From Bacteroidales bacterium UBA4230 (lineage in GTDB: Bacteria; Bacteroidota; Bacteroidia; Bacteroidales; UBA932), in assembly GCA_002395605.1 (NCBI GenBank), contig DGXO01000014.1, positions 1 through 8,514 on the forward strand: a stretch of DNA of 8,514 nucleotides, in the 5' to 3' direction. Below the pieces are notes generated by a model. The model was not told where the DNA came from. It ran no database searches and worked only from the letters and a program-made list of their open reading frames with translations. Below, one piece after another: positions 1 to 6,398 of this stretch. Position numbers and translations under genes: made by a program. The stretch's first letter is position 1. Each line of letters opens with the position of its first letter.

Positions 1-194
1 GTGATACCACGCTCTTTCTCTTCGGGAGCGTTGTCGATCTGGTCGAAGGACTTCACCTTGTCAGCGTTGCCACTTACGCGCTCTGCGAGCACCTTGGTGA
101 TGGCAGCGGTGAGGGTGGTCTTACCGTGGTCAACGTGGCCGATAGTACCGATGTTGACATGCGGTTTGGTTCTCTGGAATGTTTCTTTTGCCAT
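1..194 (-). CDS. tuf: Elongation factor Tu, N-terminal part (runs off left edge)
   Basis: EF-Tu is the GTPase that delivers aminoacyl-tRNA to the ribosomal A site in the cytoplasm. The first 64 codons are visible, reading from ATG at 194 down to base 1. The start MAKETFQRTKPHVNIGTIGH is typical of EF-Tu. The G1/P-loop GHVDHGKT lies at residues 19-26, and the lead-in to switch I, DNAPEEKERGI, is at the edge of the window. The ATG is fixed by the conserved N-terminus. The gene is the last visible member of a minus-strand operon with four tRNA genes upstream, 58 bp after tRNA-Thr(GGT). I see no separate promoter in that gap, so co-transcription with the tRNAs is likely, as for tufB of E. coli. 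The rest of the gene lies outside the window. Identity is very secure. Confidence 0.98.
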   Translation of the reverse strand, partial: MAKETFQRTKPHVNIGTIGHVDHGKTTLTAAITKVLAERVSGNADKVKSFDQIDNAPEEKERGI

Positions 195-203
195 AGTTTT
201 ATT

Positions 204-217
204 ATTGTTTAAACAAT
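204..217. repeat. 14-bp perfect palindrome in the tuf leader
   Basis: The sequence ATTGTTTAAACAAT is its own reverse complement and lies 10 bp upstream of the tuf ATG, inside the tRNA-tuf spacer. It is AT-rich, so it would be weak as an RNA hairpin. It could be an operator, a processing site, or chance. The palindrome itself is certain; any function is inference. Confidence 0.35.
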
Positions 218-252
218 TGTTGCGTTTTAAAAGGGCCTTAACCCAAAAAAAG

Positions 253-324
<72 letters not shown>

Positions 325-330
325 TTTTGT

Positions 331-406
331 TGGAGCGGAAAACGAGGTTCGAACTCGCGACCCTCAGCTTGGAAGGCTGATGCTCTACCAACTGAGCTAC
401 TTCCGC
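331..406 (-). tRNA. tRNA-Gly(TCC), CCA encoded
   Basis: A 76-nt tRNA on the minus strand, including an encoded 3' CCA (331-333). The acceptor stem GCGGAAG/TTTCCGC closes with a G-T wobble. Anticodon stem TCAGC/GCTGA encloses loop CTTCCAA, giving anticodon TCC, which reads GGA/GGG glycine codons. The T loop is the canonical TTCGAAC. It is the only one of the four tRNAs here with an encoded CCA. It sits 15 bp after tRNA-Tyr and 6 bp before tRNA-Thr(GGT), matching glyT in the E. coli tufB operon. Confidence 0.97.
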
Positions 407-421
407 AAACCATAAAAGTTG

Positions 422-502
422 TGGGAGGTGGTGGACTCGAACCACCGAACCCTGAGGGAGCGGATTTACAGTCCGCCGCAATTGCCACTATGCGAACCTC
501 CC
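422..502 (-). tRNA. tRNA-Tyr(GTA), class II
   Basis: An 81-nt tRNA on the minus strand with a long variable arm (CCC/GGG stem around TCA), as expected for bacterial tRNA-Tyr. The acceptor stem GGGAGGT/ACCTCCC is perfectly paired and the discriminator is A. Anticodon stem GCGGA/TCCGC encloses loop CTGTAAA with anticodon GTA, reading UAU and UAC. The T arm GGTGG-TTCGAGT-CCACC is perfect. No CCA is encoded. It is second in the tRNA cluster, equivalent to tyrU of E. coli. Confidence 0.97.
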
Positions 503-510
503 AATAATTA

Positions 511-530
511 GCTTTACAATATGTCAAAGC
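511..530 (-). other. Hairpin in the tRNA-Thr/tRNA-Tyr spacer
   Basis: On the minus strand the spacer between the first two tRNAs can fold as GCTTT-(bulged G)-ACA, triloop TAT, TGT-AAAGC. That is an 8-bp stem with one bulge. No long T run follows directly, so it is not a standard terminator. It could mark a site where the polycistronic precursor is processed. This is read from sequence only and the function is inferred. Confidence 0.35.
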
Positions 531-540
531 CCCTTTTTTG

Positions 541-614
541 AGCCGATAGAGGGATTCGAACCCACGACCCCGAGATTACAAATCACGTGCTCTGGCCAAC
601 TGAGCTATATCGGC
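541..614 (-). tRNA. tRNA-Thr(TGT)
   Basis: A 74-nt tRNA on the minus strand, first gene of the cluster. The acceptor stem GCCGATA/TATCGGC is perfect, with discriminator T. The D stem is GCTC/GAGC. Anticodon stem CGTGA/TCTCG encloses loop TTTGTAA, giving anticodon TGT, which reads ACA and other ACN threonine codons. The T loop is TTCGAAT. No CCA is encoded. There is one T-T mismatch in the anticodon stem and another in the T stem (GTGGG/CCCTC). The position matches thrU of the E. coli tufB operon. Confidence 0.96.
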
Positions 615-645
615 GCTACCGAATCCTTCATCGCTGAAAGGACTG

Positions 646-677
646 CAAAGGTAGAGACTTTTTTTGAATCTGCCAAA
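646..677 (-). promoter_or_regulatory. Promoter of the tRNA-tuf operon
   Basis: On the minus strand, TTTG at 677-674 is followed after exactly 20 bp by TACCTTTG at 653-646. This matches the Bacteroidota primary sigma factor promoter (-33 TTTG, -7 TAnnTTTG) with ideal spacing. The expected transcription start is near 640, about 25 nt before the first tRNA. The -33 element lies 6 bp beyond the dxs stop codon, so promoter and dxs end are closely packed. It probably drives all four tRNAs and tuf. The sequence match is strong; activity is inferred. Confidence 0.85.
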
Positions 678-682
678 CTTTT

Positions 683-2560
683 TTAAACATTTTTCATCAT
701 CTCCCTCAAAAGATCCAGGAGAGATTCGGCATCAAGGCCGCACTCTTCACGCTGGGACTTCTGGGTGTCCTGCACCACAAACCTGTCTGGAATGCCAACT
801 CCCTTTATCACAGGGGCGTCCGGCATTGCGGCAAAGTATTCGCTTACGGCGCCGTACAGGCCTCCCTTGAGGCAGCCGTCCTCTACCGTAAGGATTGCCT
901 TGTAGCCGGATACTTCATCCATGATGTCGGGGTCCAGGGGTTTGAGGAAGCGCATGTCGTATACCGCGGGGCCCACCCAGTAATCGGTCTTGTGCCTCCT
1001 GGCAGCTTCCAGGGCCCTGTTTGCAACGGGGCCGATTGCCAGCACCGCAACGCCTTTCCCGTCCATGAGCTTCTCACCTTTACCTATAGGGAATGTCTGG
1101 GGTTCGGCCTTCTCCCACTCCACGCCTTCTGCGGCGCCACGGGGGTAGCGGATGAAAAACGGCCCTCCGGGATACTCCAGGGCGGTGTACATGAGGCGCC
1201 TCAGTTCAAGCTCGTTGCGCGGGGCCGAAATGATCGCGCCGGGGATGCTACGGTACGCCGCCATGTCAAACGCGCCGGTATGGGTGGCGCCGTCCTCCCC
1301 TACCAGGCCCGCCCTGTCAAGGCAGATGGTTACGGGAAGGTTCTGAAGCGCGACGTCGTGGATTATGTTGTCGTAGGCTCTCTGGGAGAACGACGAATAG
1401 ATGTTGCAGAAGGGTCTGAGCCCTGCGGCGGCAAGGCCGGCAGAGAAGGTCACGGCATGGCCTTCCTCTATGCCGACGTCAAAGAATCTGTCCGGGAAGG
1501 CATCCTGGAAGCGGTTCATGCCGCAGCCGCTTGCCATTGCGGGTGTGACGCCAACTACGCGGCAATCTTTTCGGCCCAGCTCCACAAGCACCTTGCCGAA
1601 GATGTCCTGGTAGCGGTCCGGGGCGTTGACGGTTTTGATGCGGGTGCCGGTGGCGGCGTCGAACTTGCCGGGGGCGTGCCATGTGGTGGGGTCTTCTTCG
1701 GCCGGGGCATACCCCGCGCCCTTCTTGGTGTGGATGTGAAGGATCCTGGGGCCGTGGAGGTCCTTGATGCGGGAAAGGACGGAGACCATCTGGCCGATGT
1801 CGTTGCCATCCAGGGGGCCGAAGTAGCGGAACCCGAGGGCCTCGAAGAGAGCGCCGCCGCTGCTTCTCACAAGATTTGCCTTGGTGTCCGTAACGCGCCT
1901 CTGAATCCAGTCCCTGAGGCGGCCTTCCCCAAGACGGTTCCATATGCCGCGCTTCACCCTGTTGTAGGTTTGGGACGTGGTTACCTTGAGGAGATAGTTG
2001 TGGAGGCCGCCCAGGTTGCCGTCAATGGAGATATCGTTGTCGTTGAGCACCACAAGGATGTCGGCCTTGGAACTGCCGGCGTTGTTCAGGCCCTCCCAGG
2101 CAAGGCCGCCGGTAAGGGCGCCGTCACCTATTACGGCCACGGACTTGTAGGCGGCTCCGGTAATCTTAGCGGCTTCGGCATAACCTAGCGCCGCGGAGAT
2201 GGATGTGGAGGAATGGCCTGCGCCGAAGGCGTCGTAGGGGCTTTCGTCCATTTTGGGGAAGCCGCTGATGCCGTCACGCATGCGGTTCTTGCGGAAAAGC
2301 TCCCTTCGGCCAGTAAGGATTTTATGGGCATAGGCCTGATGACCCACGTCAAAGACAATCTTGTCCTGGGGGGTATTATAAATATAATGTAGGGCAACTA
2401 TAAGTTCCACGGCACCAAGGCTTGCGCCAAGATGGCCGGGGTTCACGCTGCAGCATTCCACCATATAATCCCTCAGCTCCTTGCAAACTTCGGCGAGTTT
2501 TCCGCGGGAGAGCTTGCGAAGATCCTGGGGGGAATCTATCTTTTCCAGCAGTTTATACAT
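683..2560 (-). CDS. dxs: 1-deoxy-D-xylulose-5-phosphate synthase
   Basis: DXS joins pyruvate and glyceraldehyde 3-phosphate, releasing CO2, to make 1-deoxy-D-xylulose 5-phosphate. This is the first step of the MEP isoprenoid pathway and also feeds thiamine and pyridoxal synthesis; the enzyme is cytoplasmic and uses thiamine diphosphate and Mg2+. The 625-residue length is close to the E. coli enzyme (620). Visible motifs are PGHLGASLG with His43, DVGHQAYAHKILTGRR around residues 71-86, and the thiamine diphosphate/Mg motif GDG (145-147) to NDN (173-175). HIHTKKGAGY is at 275-284, the catalytic Glu is at about 366 in IEEGHAVTF, and DRAGLVGEDGATHTGAFD is near 415-432. The Q-to-G change next to that Glu, relative to E. 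coli, is my recollection of the Bacteroidota form. The start at 2560 gives a normal DXS N-terminus. The gene stands alone, divergent from the MFS pair and upstream of the tRNA operon on the same strand, with no clear terminator between. Confidence 0.98.
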   Translation of the reverse strand: MYKLLEKIDSPQDLRKLSRGKLAEVCKELRDYMVECCSVNPGHLGASLGAVELIVALHYIYNTPQDKIVFDVGHQAYAHKILTGRRELFRKNRMRDGISGFPKMDESPYDAFGAGHSSTSISAALGYAEAAKITGAAYKSVAVIGDGALTGGLAWEGLNNAGSSKADILVVLNDNDISIDGNLGGLHNYLLKVTTSQTYNRVKRGIWNRLGEGRLRDWIQRRVTDTKANLVRSSGGALFEALGFRYFGPLDGNDIGQMVSVLSRIKDLHGPRILHIHTKKGAGYAPAEEDPTTWHAPGKFDAATGTRIKTVNAPDRYQDIFGKVLVELGRKDCRVVGVTPAMASGCGMNRFQDAFPDRFFDVGIEEGHAVTFSAGLAAAGLRPFCNIYSSFSQRAYDNIIHDVALQNLPVTICLDRAGLVGEDGATHTGAFDMAAYRSIPGAIISAPRNELELRRLMYTALEYPGGPFFIRYPRGAAEGVEWEKAEPQTFPIGKGEKLMDGKGVAVLAIGPVANRALEAARRHKTDYWVGPAVYDMRFLKPLDPDIMDEVSGYKAILTVEDGCLKGGLYGAVSEYFAAMPDAPVIKGVGIPDRFVVQDTQKSQREECGLDAESLLDLLREMMKNV

Positions 2561-2594
2561 AGTTCCGCAAATATAGGTATTTTTTGCGGGAACT
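2561..2594. repeat. Imperfect inverted repeat over the dxs promoter
   Basis: The left arm AGTTCCGCAA (2561-2570) and right arm TTGCGGGAACT (2584-2594) are reverse complements except for one extra G, with a 13-base AT-rich loop. The left arm touches the dxs ATG and overlaps its candidate -7 element. It could be an operator for a dimeric regulator or an mRNA hairpin. No regulator is encoded nearby. The repeat is visible; a role is inference. Confidence 0.45.
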
Positions 2595-2597
2595 CAG
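2568..2597 (-). promoter_or_regulatory. Candidate dxs promoter, nearly leaderless
   Basis: On the minus strand TATATTTG at 2575-2568 is a perfect TAnnTTTG -7 element. The -33 position, 19 bp upstream, holds CTG (2597-2595) rather than TTG. The -7 ends only 7 bp before the dxs ATG, so transcription would start within a few bases of it, giving an almost leaderless mRNA. A weaker TATCTTTT at about 2711-2704 could instead give a leader of about 140 nt. Confidence 0.5.
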
Positions 2598-2632
2598 TCT
2601 TCGGCACAAGTGAAATCCCGCAAATAAGGCCA

Positions 2633-2651
2633 AAAATGAGGGATTTGAGTT
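2633..2651 (+). repeat. 19-bp element, copy A (upstream of MFS pair)
   Basis: AAAATGAGGGATTTGAGTT in the dxs-MFS intergenic region matches, at 18 of 19 positions, the reverse complement of bases 5495-5513 downstream of the second MFS gene. Similarity extends weakly upstream (AAGGCC versus AAGGGC). The two copies bracket the MFS pair as inverted repeats. Function is unknown; it could be a regulator site or a dispersed intergenic repeat. Confidence 0.6.
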
Positions 2652-2681
2652 GGCGAATAAGATTATTCCGCAAAAAATCAC

Positions 2682-2689
2682 TATTTTTA
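2682..2689 (+). promoter_or_regulatory. Weak candidate -7 element for the MFS operon
   Basis: TATTTTTA matches TAnnTTTG at all but the last base and would place transcription start near 2697, about 20 nt upstream of the ATG at 2719. No TTG lies at the expected -33 distance, so the promoter may be weak, activator-dependent, or misplaced. Confidence 0.3.
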
Positions 2690-2718
2690 CACCTCGTAAA
2701 ACAAAAAAGATACTGAAA

Positions 2719-4158
2719 ATGTCAGAAAAAGTGTACAAACTCCTGAACGACAATCCCGTAGCCCGTTGGTCGGCACTCATACTGGTTGCCCTGGCCATGT
2801 TCTTCGGCTACATGTTCGTAGATGTAATGAGCCCGCTGCAGAGCCTTGTGGAGCAGCAGAGGGGCTGGACGCCTCACGTGTTCGGCACATACGCCGCCTC
2901 CGAGTACATCCTCAACGTGTGCGGCTTCCTGATCCTTGCCGGCATCATCCTGGACAAGATGGGCGTGCGGTTCACCGGCATACTCTCTTCCAGCCTTATG
3001 TTCTGCGGCGCCGCAATCAAATACATAGCTGTCTCAGACTGGTTCCAGACAACGGCTTTCAACGCATGGCTGGGCACCTGGTGGACCGACCTCCCCGGCA
3101 GCGCAAAGCTCGCCTGCCTTGGATTCATGATGTTCGGTTGCGGCTGCGAAATGGCGGGCACTACGGTGTCCAAAGCCATTGCCAAATGGTTCAAGGGCAA
3201 GGAAATGGCCCTTGCAATGGGTATTGAGATGGCCATCGCCCGCGTGGGCGTGTTCGCAATCTTCAGCATCTCCCCGGCTATCGCCGCCAAACTTGGAACT
3301 ATCGCCGCTCCGGTGGGCTTCTGCACCGTGCTCCTTCTTATCGGCGTAATCAACTGGATTGTATTCAGCTTCATGGACAGGAAGTTCGATGCCCAGCTTA
3401 TTGACGCCGGCCTTGTCAAGGCCAAGGAAGAGCGCAATCCAGAGGACGAGTTCCATATCAGTGACCTTGGAAAGGTGTTCTCCAGCAAAAGCTTCTGGAC
3501 GGTTGCCATCCTCTGTGTGCTCTATTACAGCGCCATATTCCCGTTCCAGCGCTACGGCGCCAACATGCTGCAGTGCAATATCGGAGACATGACCCCTCAG
3601 CAGGCGGCCAACATCTTCCGCTGGTTCCCTATCGGCGCCGCCATCGTCACTCCTTTCCTGGGTGCATTCCTGGACCACAAGGGAAAGGGCGCAACCATGC
3701 TCATCTGGGGTTCGCTGCTCCTTATCGCATGCCACCTGATCTTTGCCTTTGCACTTCCTGCAACGCACAGCAAGCTCCTTGCATACTCAACAATCGTAAT
3801 TCTGGGTATCAGCTTTGCCCTTGTTCCCGCCGCCCTGTGGCCTTCAGTTCCCAAAATCATCCCTGAGAAAATCCTTGGCAGCGCCTACAACCTAATCTTC
3901 TGGGTGCAGAATATCGGCCTGTGCTTTGTACCTCTTCTCATTGGGTCTGTACTTCAGAGCGCAAACGCCAACAATCCGGCAGTCATTGCGGCCCAGCAGG
4001 CCGGTGCGGAATTCATCCCCTACAATTACACCATTCCGCTAATCATCTTCGCCGGTTTCGGAATCCTGGCCCTAATTGTGGCTGTATACCTCAAAGCCCT
4101 GGATGCCAAGAAGCACCTCGGCCTTGAAGAGCCCAACATAGTGAAAGCGGAACAGTAA
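2719..4158 (+). CDS. MFS transporter, first of a tandem paralogous pair
   Basis: A 479-residue inner-membrane protein of the major facilitator superfamily with about 12 hydrophobic segments. The MFS motif A signature GIILDKMGVR is at residues 75-84, with its second-half counterpart GAFLDHKGKG at 315-324. The core AKWFKGKEMALAMG (155-168) and the ALWPSVPKIIP to WVQNIGL stretch (372-401) resemble, from memory, the MFSD1-like branch of MFS. Substrate is not predictable; vertebrate MFSD1 handles dipeptides, but transfer to this protein would be speculation. It has a Trp-rich loop at 106-128, a charged central loop near 220-256 and an extra-cytoplasmic loop near 413-437. I chose ATG 2719; an in-frame TTG at 2650 would add 23 polar residues encoded by AT-rich leader DNA and is unlikely. 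Its stop overlaps the start of the next gene by one base (TAATG), implying translational coupling. Confidence 0.9.
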   Translation: MSEKVYKLLNDNPVARWSALILVALAMFFGYMFVDVMSPLQSLVEQQRGWTPHVFGTYAASEYILNVCGFLILAGIILDKMGVRFTGILSSSLMFCGAAIKYIAVSDWFQTTAFNAWLGTWWTDLPGSAKLACLGFMMFGCGCEMAGTTVSKAIAKWFKGKEMALAMGIEMAIARVGVFAIFSISPAIAAKLGTIAAPVGFCTVLLLIGVINWIVFSFMDRKFDAQLIDAGLVKAKEERNPEDEFHISDLGKVFSSKSFWTVAILCVLYYSAIFPFQRYGANMLQCNIGDMTPQQAANIFRWFPIGAAIVTPFLGAFLDHKGKGATMLIWGSLLLIACHLIFAFALPATHSKLLAYSTIVILGISFALVPAALWPSVPKIIPEKILGSAYNLIFWVQNIGLCFVPLLIGSVLQSANANNPAVIAAQQAGAEFIPYNYTIPLIIFAGFGILALIVAVYLKALDAKKHLGLEEPNIVKAEQ

Positions 4159-5486
4159 TGGCTTCTGCCCGCAAATCCTTTTACAGGCCGGCTGCTTGGA
4201 TAGCGCTGGCCTGTTTGGTAGTGCCGATGTTCGCATCGTACTACTTCGACGACATGTTCTCCAGCATCTCCTACCTGTTTGAGAACCCTTCCCTTACAGA
4301 GCTTGGCTGGGACGCCGCAGGCTACGGCCTTTACACCAGCGGCTATAGCGTACTGTGCGTCTTCGGCGGCCTGGTAATAGGCGGCATCCTTCTTGACAAG
4401 TGGGGCGTACGCATCAGCGGCTCCCTGTTTGTGGGCATGATGGTGCTTGGCGCCGGAATGGTCACATGGGCCGTGCTTCAGGGCGGCTCAGCGGCCCTGA
4501 AGCTTGCTTATGCCGGCACCATGCTCTTCGGCCTTGGCTCGGAGATCGCCGGAACCGCCGTCACTCGTTCAATCGCCAAATGGTTCAAAGGCGGGCCGAT
4601 GGCCCTTGCAATGGGCCTCCAGCTTGCAATAGCGCGCCTTGGAACCGCCTTTGCGCTGGTCCTCAGCCCCCGCCTTGTGCAGCAGGTCCCCGGCCACGTT
4701 TACACCCTGGCCGAAACCGCCCGTCCCGCCCTGGTGGGCATGGGCCTGATGGCCGTCGGCCTCATCCTCTGGGCCGTTTTCGTGGCCCTTGATGCGCGTA
4801 GTGAGGGGTCCCTGGAGGAAAAGCCGGGGAAAGACGAAGACACCTTCCGTTTCAAGGATGTGCTTGGTGTACTGGGAAACAAGAACTTCTGGCTCCTGGG
4901 GCTTCTGTGCGTACTTTTCTACAGCAGCATCATAGCCTTCAAGAAGTTTGCCGGAGCAATCCTGGTGCCCCGTTTTGACATTCCCGCGCAGGCGGCGGGC
5001 TGGATGGTATCCATGCTGCCTTTCTCCACGGTCATCTTCGCGCCGCTTTTCGGCATGATGGTGGACAAGGCCGGCAAGGGAACCCGCTGGATGGTCCTTG
5101 GCGCCGTGCTGTCGCTTGTGGCCCATGCAATCCTTGCCTTCGCGCCCGCCGGAGTCCCGTTCTGGGGCTACCTCGCCATGGTGTTCCTGGGCTTCGGGTA
5201 TTCCCTTGTTCCCGCCGCCCTGTGGCCCTCCGTTCCCAAGATTGTCCCGGACAAGGTGCTTGGAACCACCTTCGCCCTCATCTACTGGGTGCAGAACCTG
5301 GGGCTTCTCAGCTTCAAGATGATAGCCGGGAATATCCTGGGGGCACATTCGGCCGATGCCGGCGGTCCCGTCGCCGTGGAACTCATGTTCTTCGGCCTTT
5401 GCATAGCCGCCCTTGCCGTTGCCATTATCTTCCGCCGGACTTCGGCCCGCCACCCGGAACTGCGGCTGGATGCTCCAAACAGATAA
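4158..5486 (+). CDS. MFS transporter, second of a tandem paralogous pair
   Basis: A 442-residue major facilitator superfamily permease with about 12 membrane segments, clearly paralogous to the gene before it. Shared features are motif A GILLDKWGVR (76-85), GMMVDKAGKG (299-308), the core AKWFKGGPMALAMG (140-153) and LVPAALWPSVPKIVP (350-364) followed by WVQNLGL (377-383). It lacks the long Trp-rich loop and the extra loop before the last segments, which explains its shorter length. The central cytoplasmic loop near 212-235 is highly charged. The ATG uses the last base of the upstream stop codon, so expression is probably coupled. The pair may act on related substrates, as alternatives, or as a hetero-oligomer; the sequence does not decide. 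Substrate unknown. There is no convincing terminator after the stop. Confidence 0.9.
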   Translation: MASARKSFYRPAAWIALACLVVPMFASYYFDDMFSSISYLFENPSLTELGWDAAGYGLYTSGYSVLCVFGGLVIGGILLDKWGVRISGSLFVGMMVLGAGMVTWAVLQGGSAALKLAYAGTMLFGLGSEIAGTAVTRSIAKWFKGGPMALAMGLQLAIARLGTAFALVLSPRLVQQVPGHVYTLAETARPALVGMGLMAVGLILWAVFVALDARSEGSLEEKPGKDEDTFRFKDVLGVLGNKNFWLLGLLCVLFYSSIIAFKKFAGAILVPRFDIPAQAAGWMVSMLPFSTVIFAPLFGMMVDKAGKGTRWMVLGAVLSLVAHAILAFAPAGVPFWGYLAMVFLGFGYSLVPAALWPSVPKIVPDKVLGTTFALIYWVQNLGLLSFKMIAGNILGAHSADAGGPVAVELMFFGLCIAALAVAIIFRRTSARHPELRLDAPNR

Positions 5487-5494
5487 CCTGCCGG

Positions 5495-5513
5495 AACTCA
5501 ATTCCCTCATTTT
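5495..5513 (-). repeat. 19-bp element, copy B (downstream of MFS pair)
   Basis: Read on the minus strand this is AAAATGAGGGAATTGAGTT, differing at one base from copy A at 2633-2651. It begins 8 bp after the stop codon of the second MFS gene, in inverted orientation to copy A. The GGAA/TTCC bases around its 5494 end can form only a 4-bp stem, so it is not a convincing terminator. Confidence 0.6.
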
Positions 5514-5618
5514 AGCCCTTTCCCAATTAACATTCGGCCACAAAAAACGTCATAAACGTGGACGGAGCTGGCAAATCATGGTTCCGCGTAGCGCAATGGC
5601 AAAGATTTTGCAAAAATG
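5514..5618. other. Intergenic stretch without a recognisable gene
   Basis: Between the 19-bp element and the ABC promoter I see no coding sequence with neighbour-like composition and no RNA gene. A short GCAAA-GAT-TTTGC inverted repeat lies at 5599-5611. Open frames crossing here are extensions of shadow frames from the upstream gene. Confidence 0.4.
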
Positions 5619-5650
5619 TTTGGCGGTTTGGAAAAACCGTGATATCTTTG
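5619..5650 (+). promoter_or_regulatory. Promoter of the ABC transporter operon
   Basis: TTTG at 5619-5622, a 20-bp spacer, then TATCTTTG at 5643-5650: a perfect match to the Bacteroidota -33/-7 consensus. The expected start near 5656 leaves a leader of about 24 nt before the ATG at 5680. The match is strong; activity is inferred. Confidence 0.85.
5624..5639. promoter_or_regulatory. Inverted repeat inside the ABC operon promoter spacer
   Basis: CGGTTT-GGAA-AAACCG is a perfect 6-bp inverted repeat lying wholly between the -33 and -7 elements. That is a common place for a repressor or MerR-type activator site. No regulator gene is in view, and a 6-bp arm pair can occur by chance, so the operator role is tentative. 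Confidence 0.4.
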
Positions 5651-5679
5651 CAGTGTAATAGAATACTAATACAGCAGAA

Positions 5680-6396
5680 ATGGCGCTCATAGAGCTTAGA
5701 GACATAAACAAGACCTACGACAACGGACAGCCGCTTCATGTGCTCAAGGGCATCAACCTTGACATAGAGCGCGGAGAGTTCGTTTCTATCATGGGGGCAT
5801 CCGGTTCCGGAAAGTCCACCCTCCTCAACATCCTGGGCATCCTTGACAACTACGACACCGGCACCTATCATCTTGCCGGAAAGCTTATCAAGGACCTCTC
5901 TGAAGGAAAGGCGGCCGAATACCGCAACCGGATGATAGGATTCATTTTCCAAAGCTTCAACCTCATCGGCTTCAAAACGGCCGTGGAGAATGTTGAGCTG
6001 CCGCTTTTCTATCAAGGCGTCCCGCGCAAGAAGCGCCACGAGATGGCCATGGAATACCTTGGCAAACTCGGGCTCACGGACTGGGCCCGGCACTTCCCCA
6101 ACGAGATGTCCGGCGGCCAGAAGCAGCGCGTGGCCATCGCCCGCGCCCTCATAACAAAACCGGAAATCATCCTTGCCGACGAACCTACCGGCGCCCTGGA
6201 CTCAAAAACCAGCGTGGAGGTGATGCAGCTCCTAAAGCAACTGAACAAGGAAGAGGGCATCACCATTATAGTTGTCACCCATGAAAGCGGCGTGGCCAAC
6301 GAAACCGACAAAATCATCCACATCAAGGACGGCATCATCGGAGAGATAGAAGAAAACGCAAGCCATAGCGCCTGGACCGGAAGCATGATGAAGTAA
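5680..6396 (+). CDS. ABC transporter ATP-binding protein, MacB/LolD type
   Basis: A 238-residue stand-alone nucleotide-binding subunit that hydrolyses ATP at the cytoplasmic face of the inner membrane to power the FtsX-like permeases encoded next. All motifs are intact: Walker A GASGSGKST (39-47), Q-loop Gln at 91, signature MSGGQ (143-147), Walker B IILADEPTGALDS (163-175) and switch His at 201. The spacing and the GALDS sequence after Walker B are typical of the MacB/LolD/FtsE family, whose members act in mechanotransmission, such as antibiotic or toxin efflux, lipoprotein extraction or cell-division signalling. The ATG at 5680 gives the standard N-terminus (ALIELRDINKTY) and lies about 30 bp after a perfect -7 element. 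The permease gene starts 2 bp after its stop, so the two are co-transcribed. Substrate is unknown. Confidence 0.96.
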   Translation: MALIELRDINKTYDNGQPLHVLKGINLDIERGEFVSIMGASGSGKSTLLNILGILDNYDTGTYHLAGKLIKDLSEGKAAEYRNRMIGFIFQSFNLIGFKTAVENVELPLFYQGVPRKKRHEMAMEYLGKLGLTDWARHFPNEMSGGQKQRVAIARALITKPEIILADEPTGALDSKTSVEVMQLLKQLNKEEGITIIVVTHESGVANETDKIIHIKDGIIGEIEENASHSAWTGSMMK

Positions 6397-6398
6397 CC

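Noticed and set aside
241..252. T run after tRNA-Thr(GGT) as an intrinsic terminator before tuf
   Set aside because: The T run follows the tRNA acceptor stem, but no dedicated GC-rich hairpin is present. With no separate tuf promoter visible and the conserved tRNA-tuf order, read-through into tuf is more likely.
992..2188. Long open frame (398 codons) on the plus strand opposite dxs
   Set aside because: It lies wholly antisense to a secure dxs gene with intact motifs. Its protein is low-complexity Gly/Ala/Val-rich with no recognisable domain, as expected from antisense of GC-rich codons.
2650..2718. Upstream TTG start adding 23 residues to the first MFS protein
   Set aside because: The stretch is AT-rich intergenic DNA, contains the candidate -7 element and half of the 19-bp repeat, and the ATG at 2719 gives a normal short cytoplasmic N-terminus before the first helix.
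3034..3768. 244-codon minus-strand open frame opposite the first MFS gene
   Set aside because: Same reasoning: fully overlapped by a well-supported gene, with composition typical of reverse-frame translation.
4569..5543. 324-codon open frame on the minus strand opposite the second MFS gene
   Set aside because: Antisense shadow of a clear membrane transporter; its protein is rich in Gly, His, Glu and Lys with no membrane segments or family motif, and it has no promoter of its own.
5487..5679. Small gene in the gap between the MFS pair and the ABC operon
   Set aside because: The frames crossing it are continuations of shadow frames in the MFS gene or overlap the promoter; no independent start with coding-like composition is seen.
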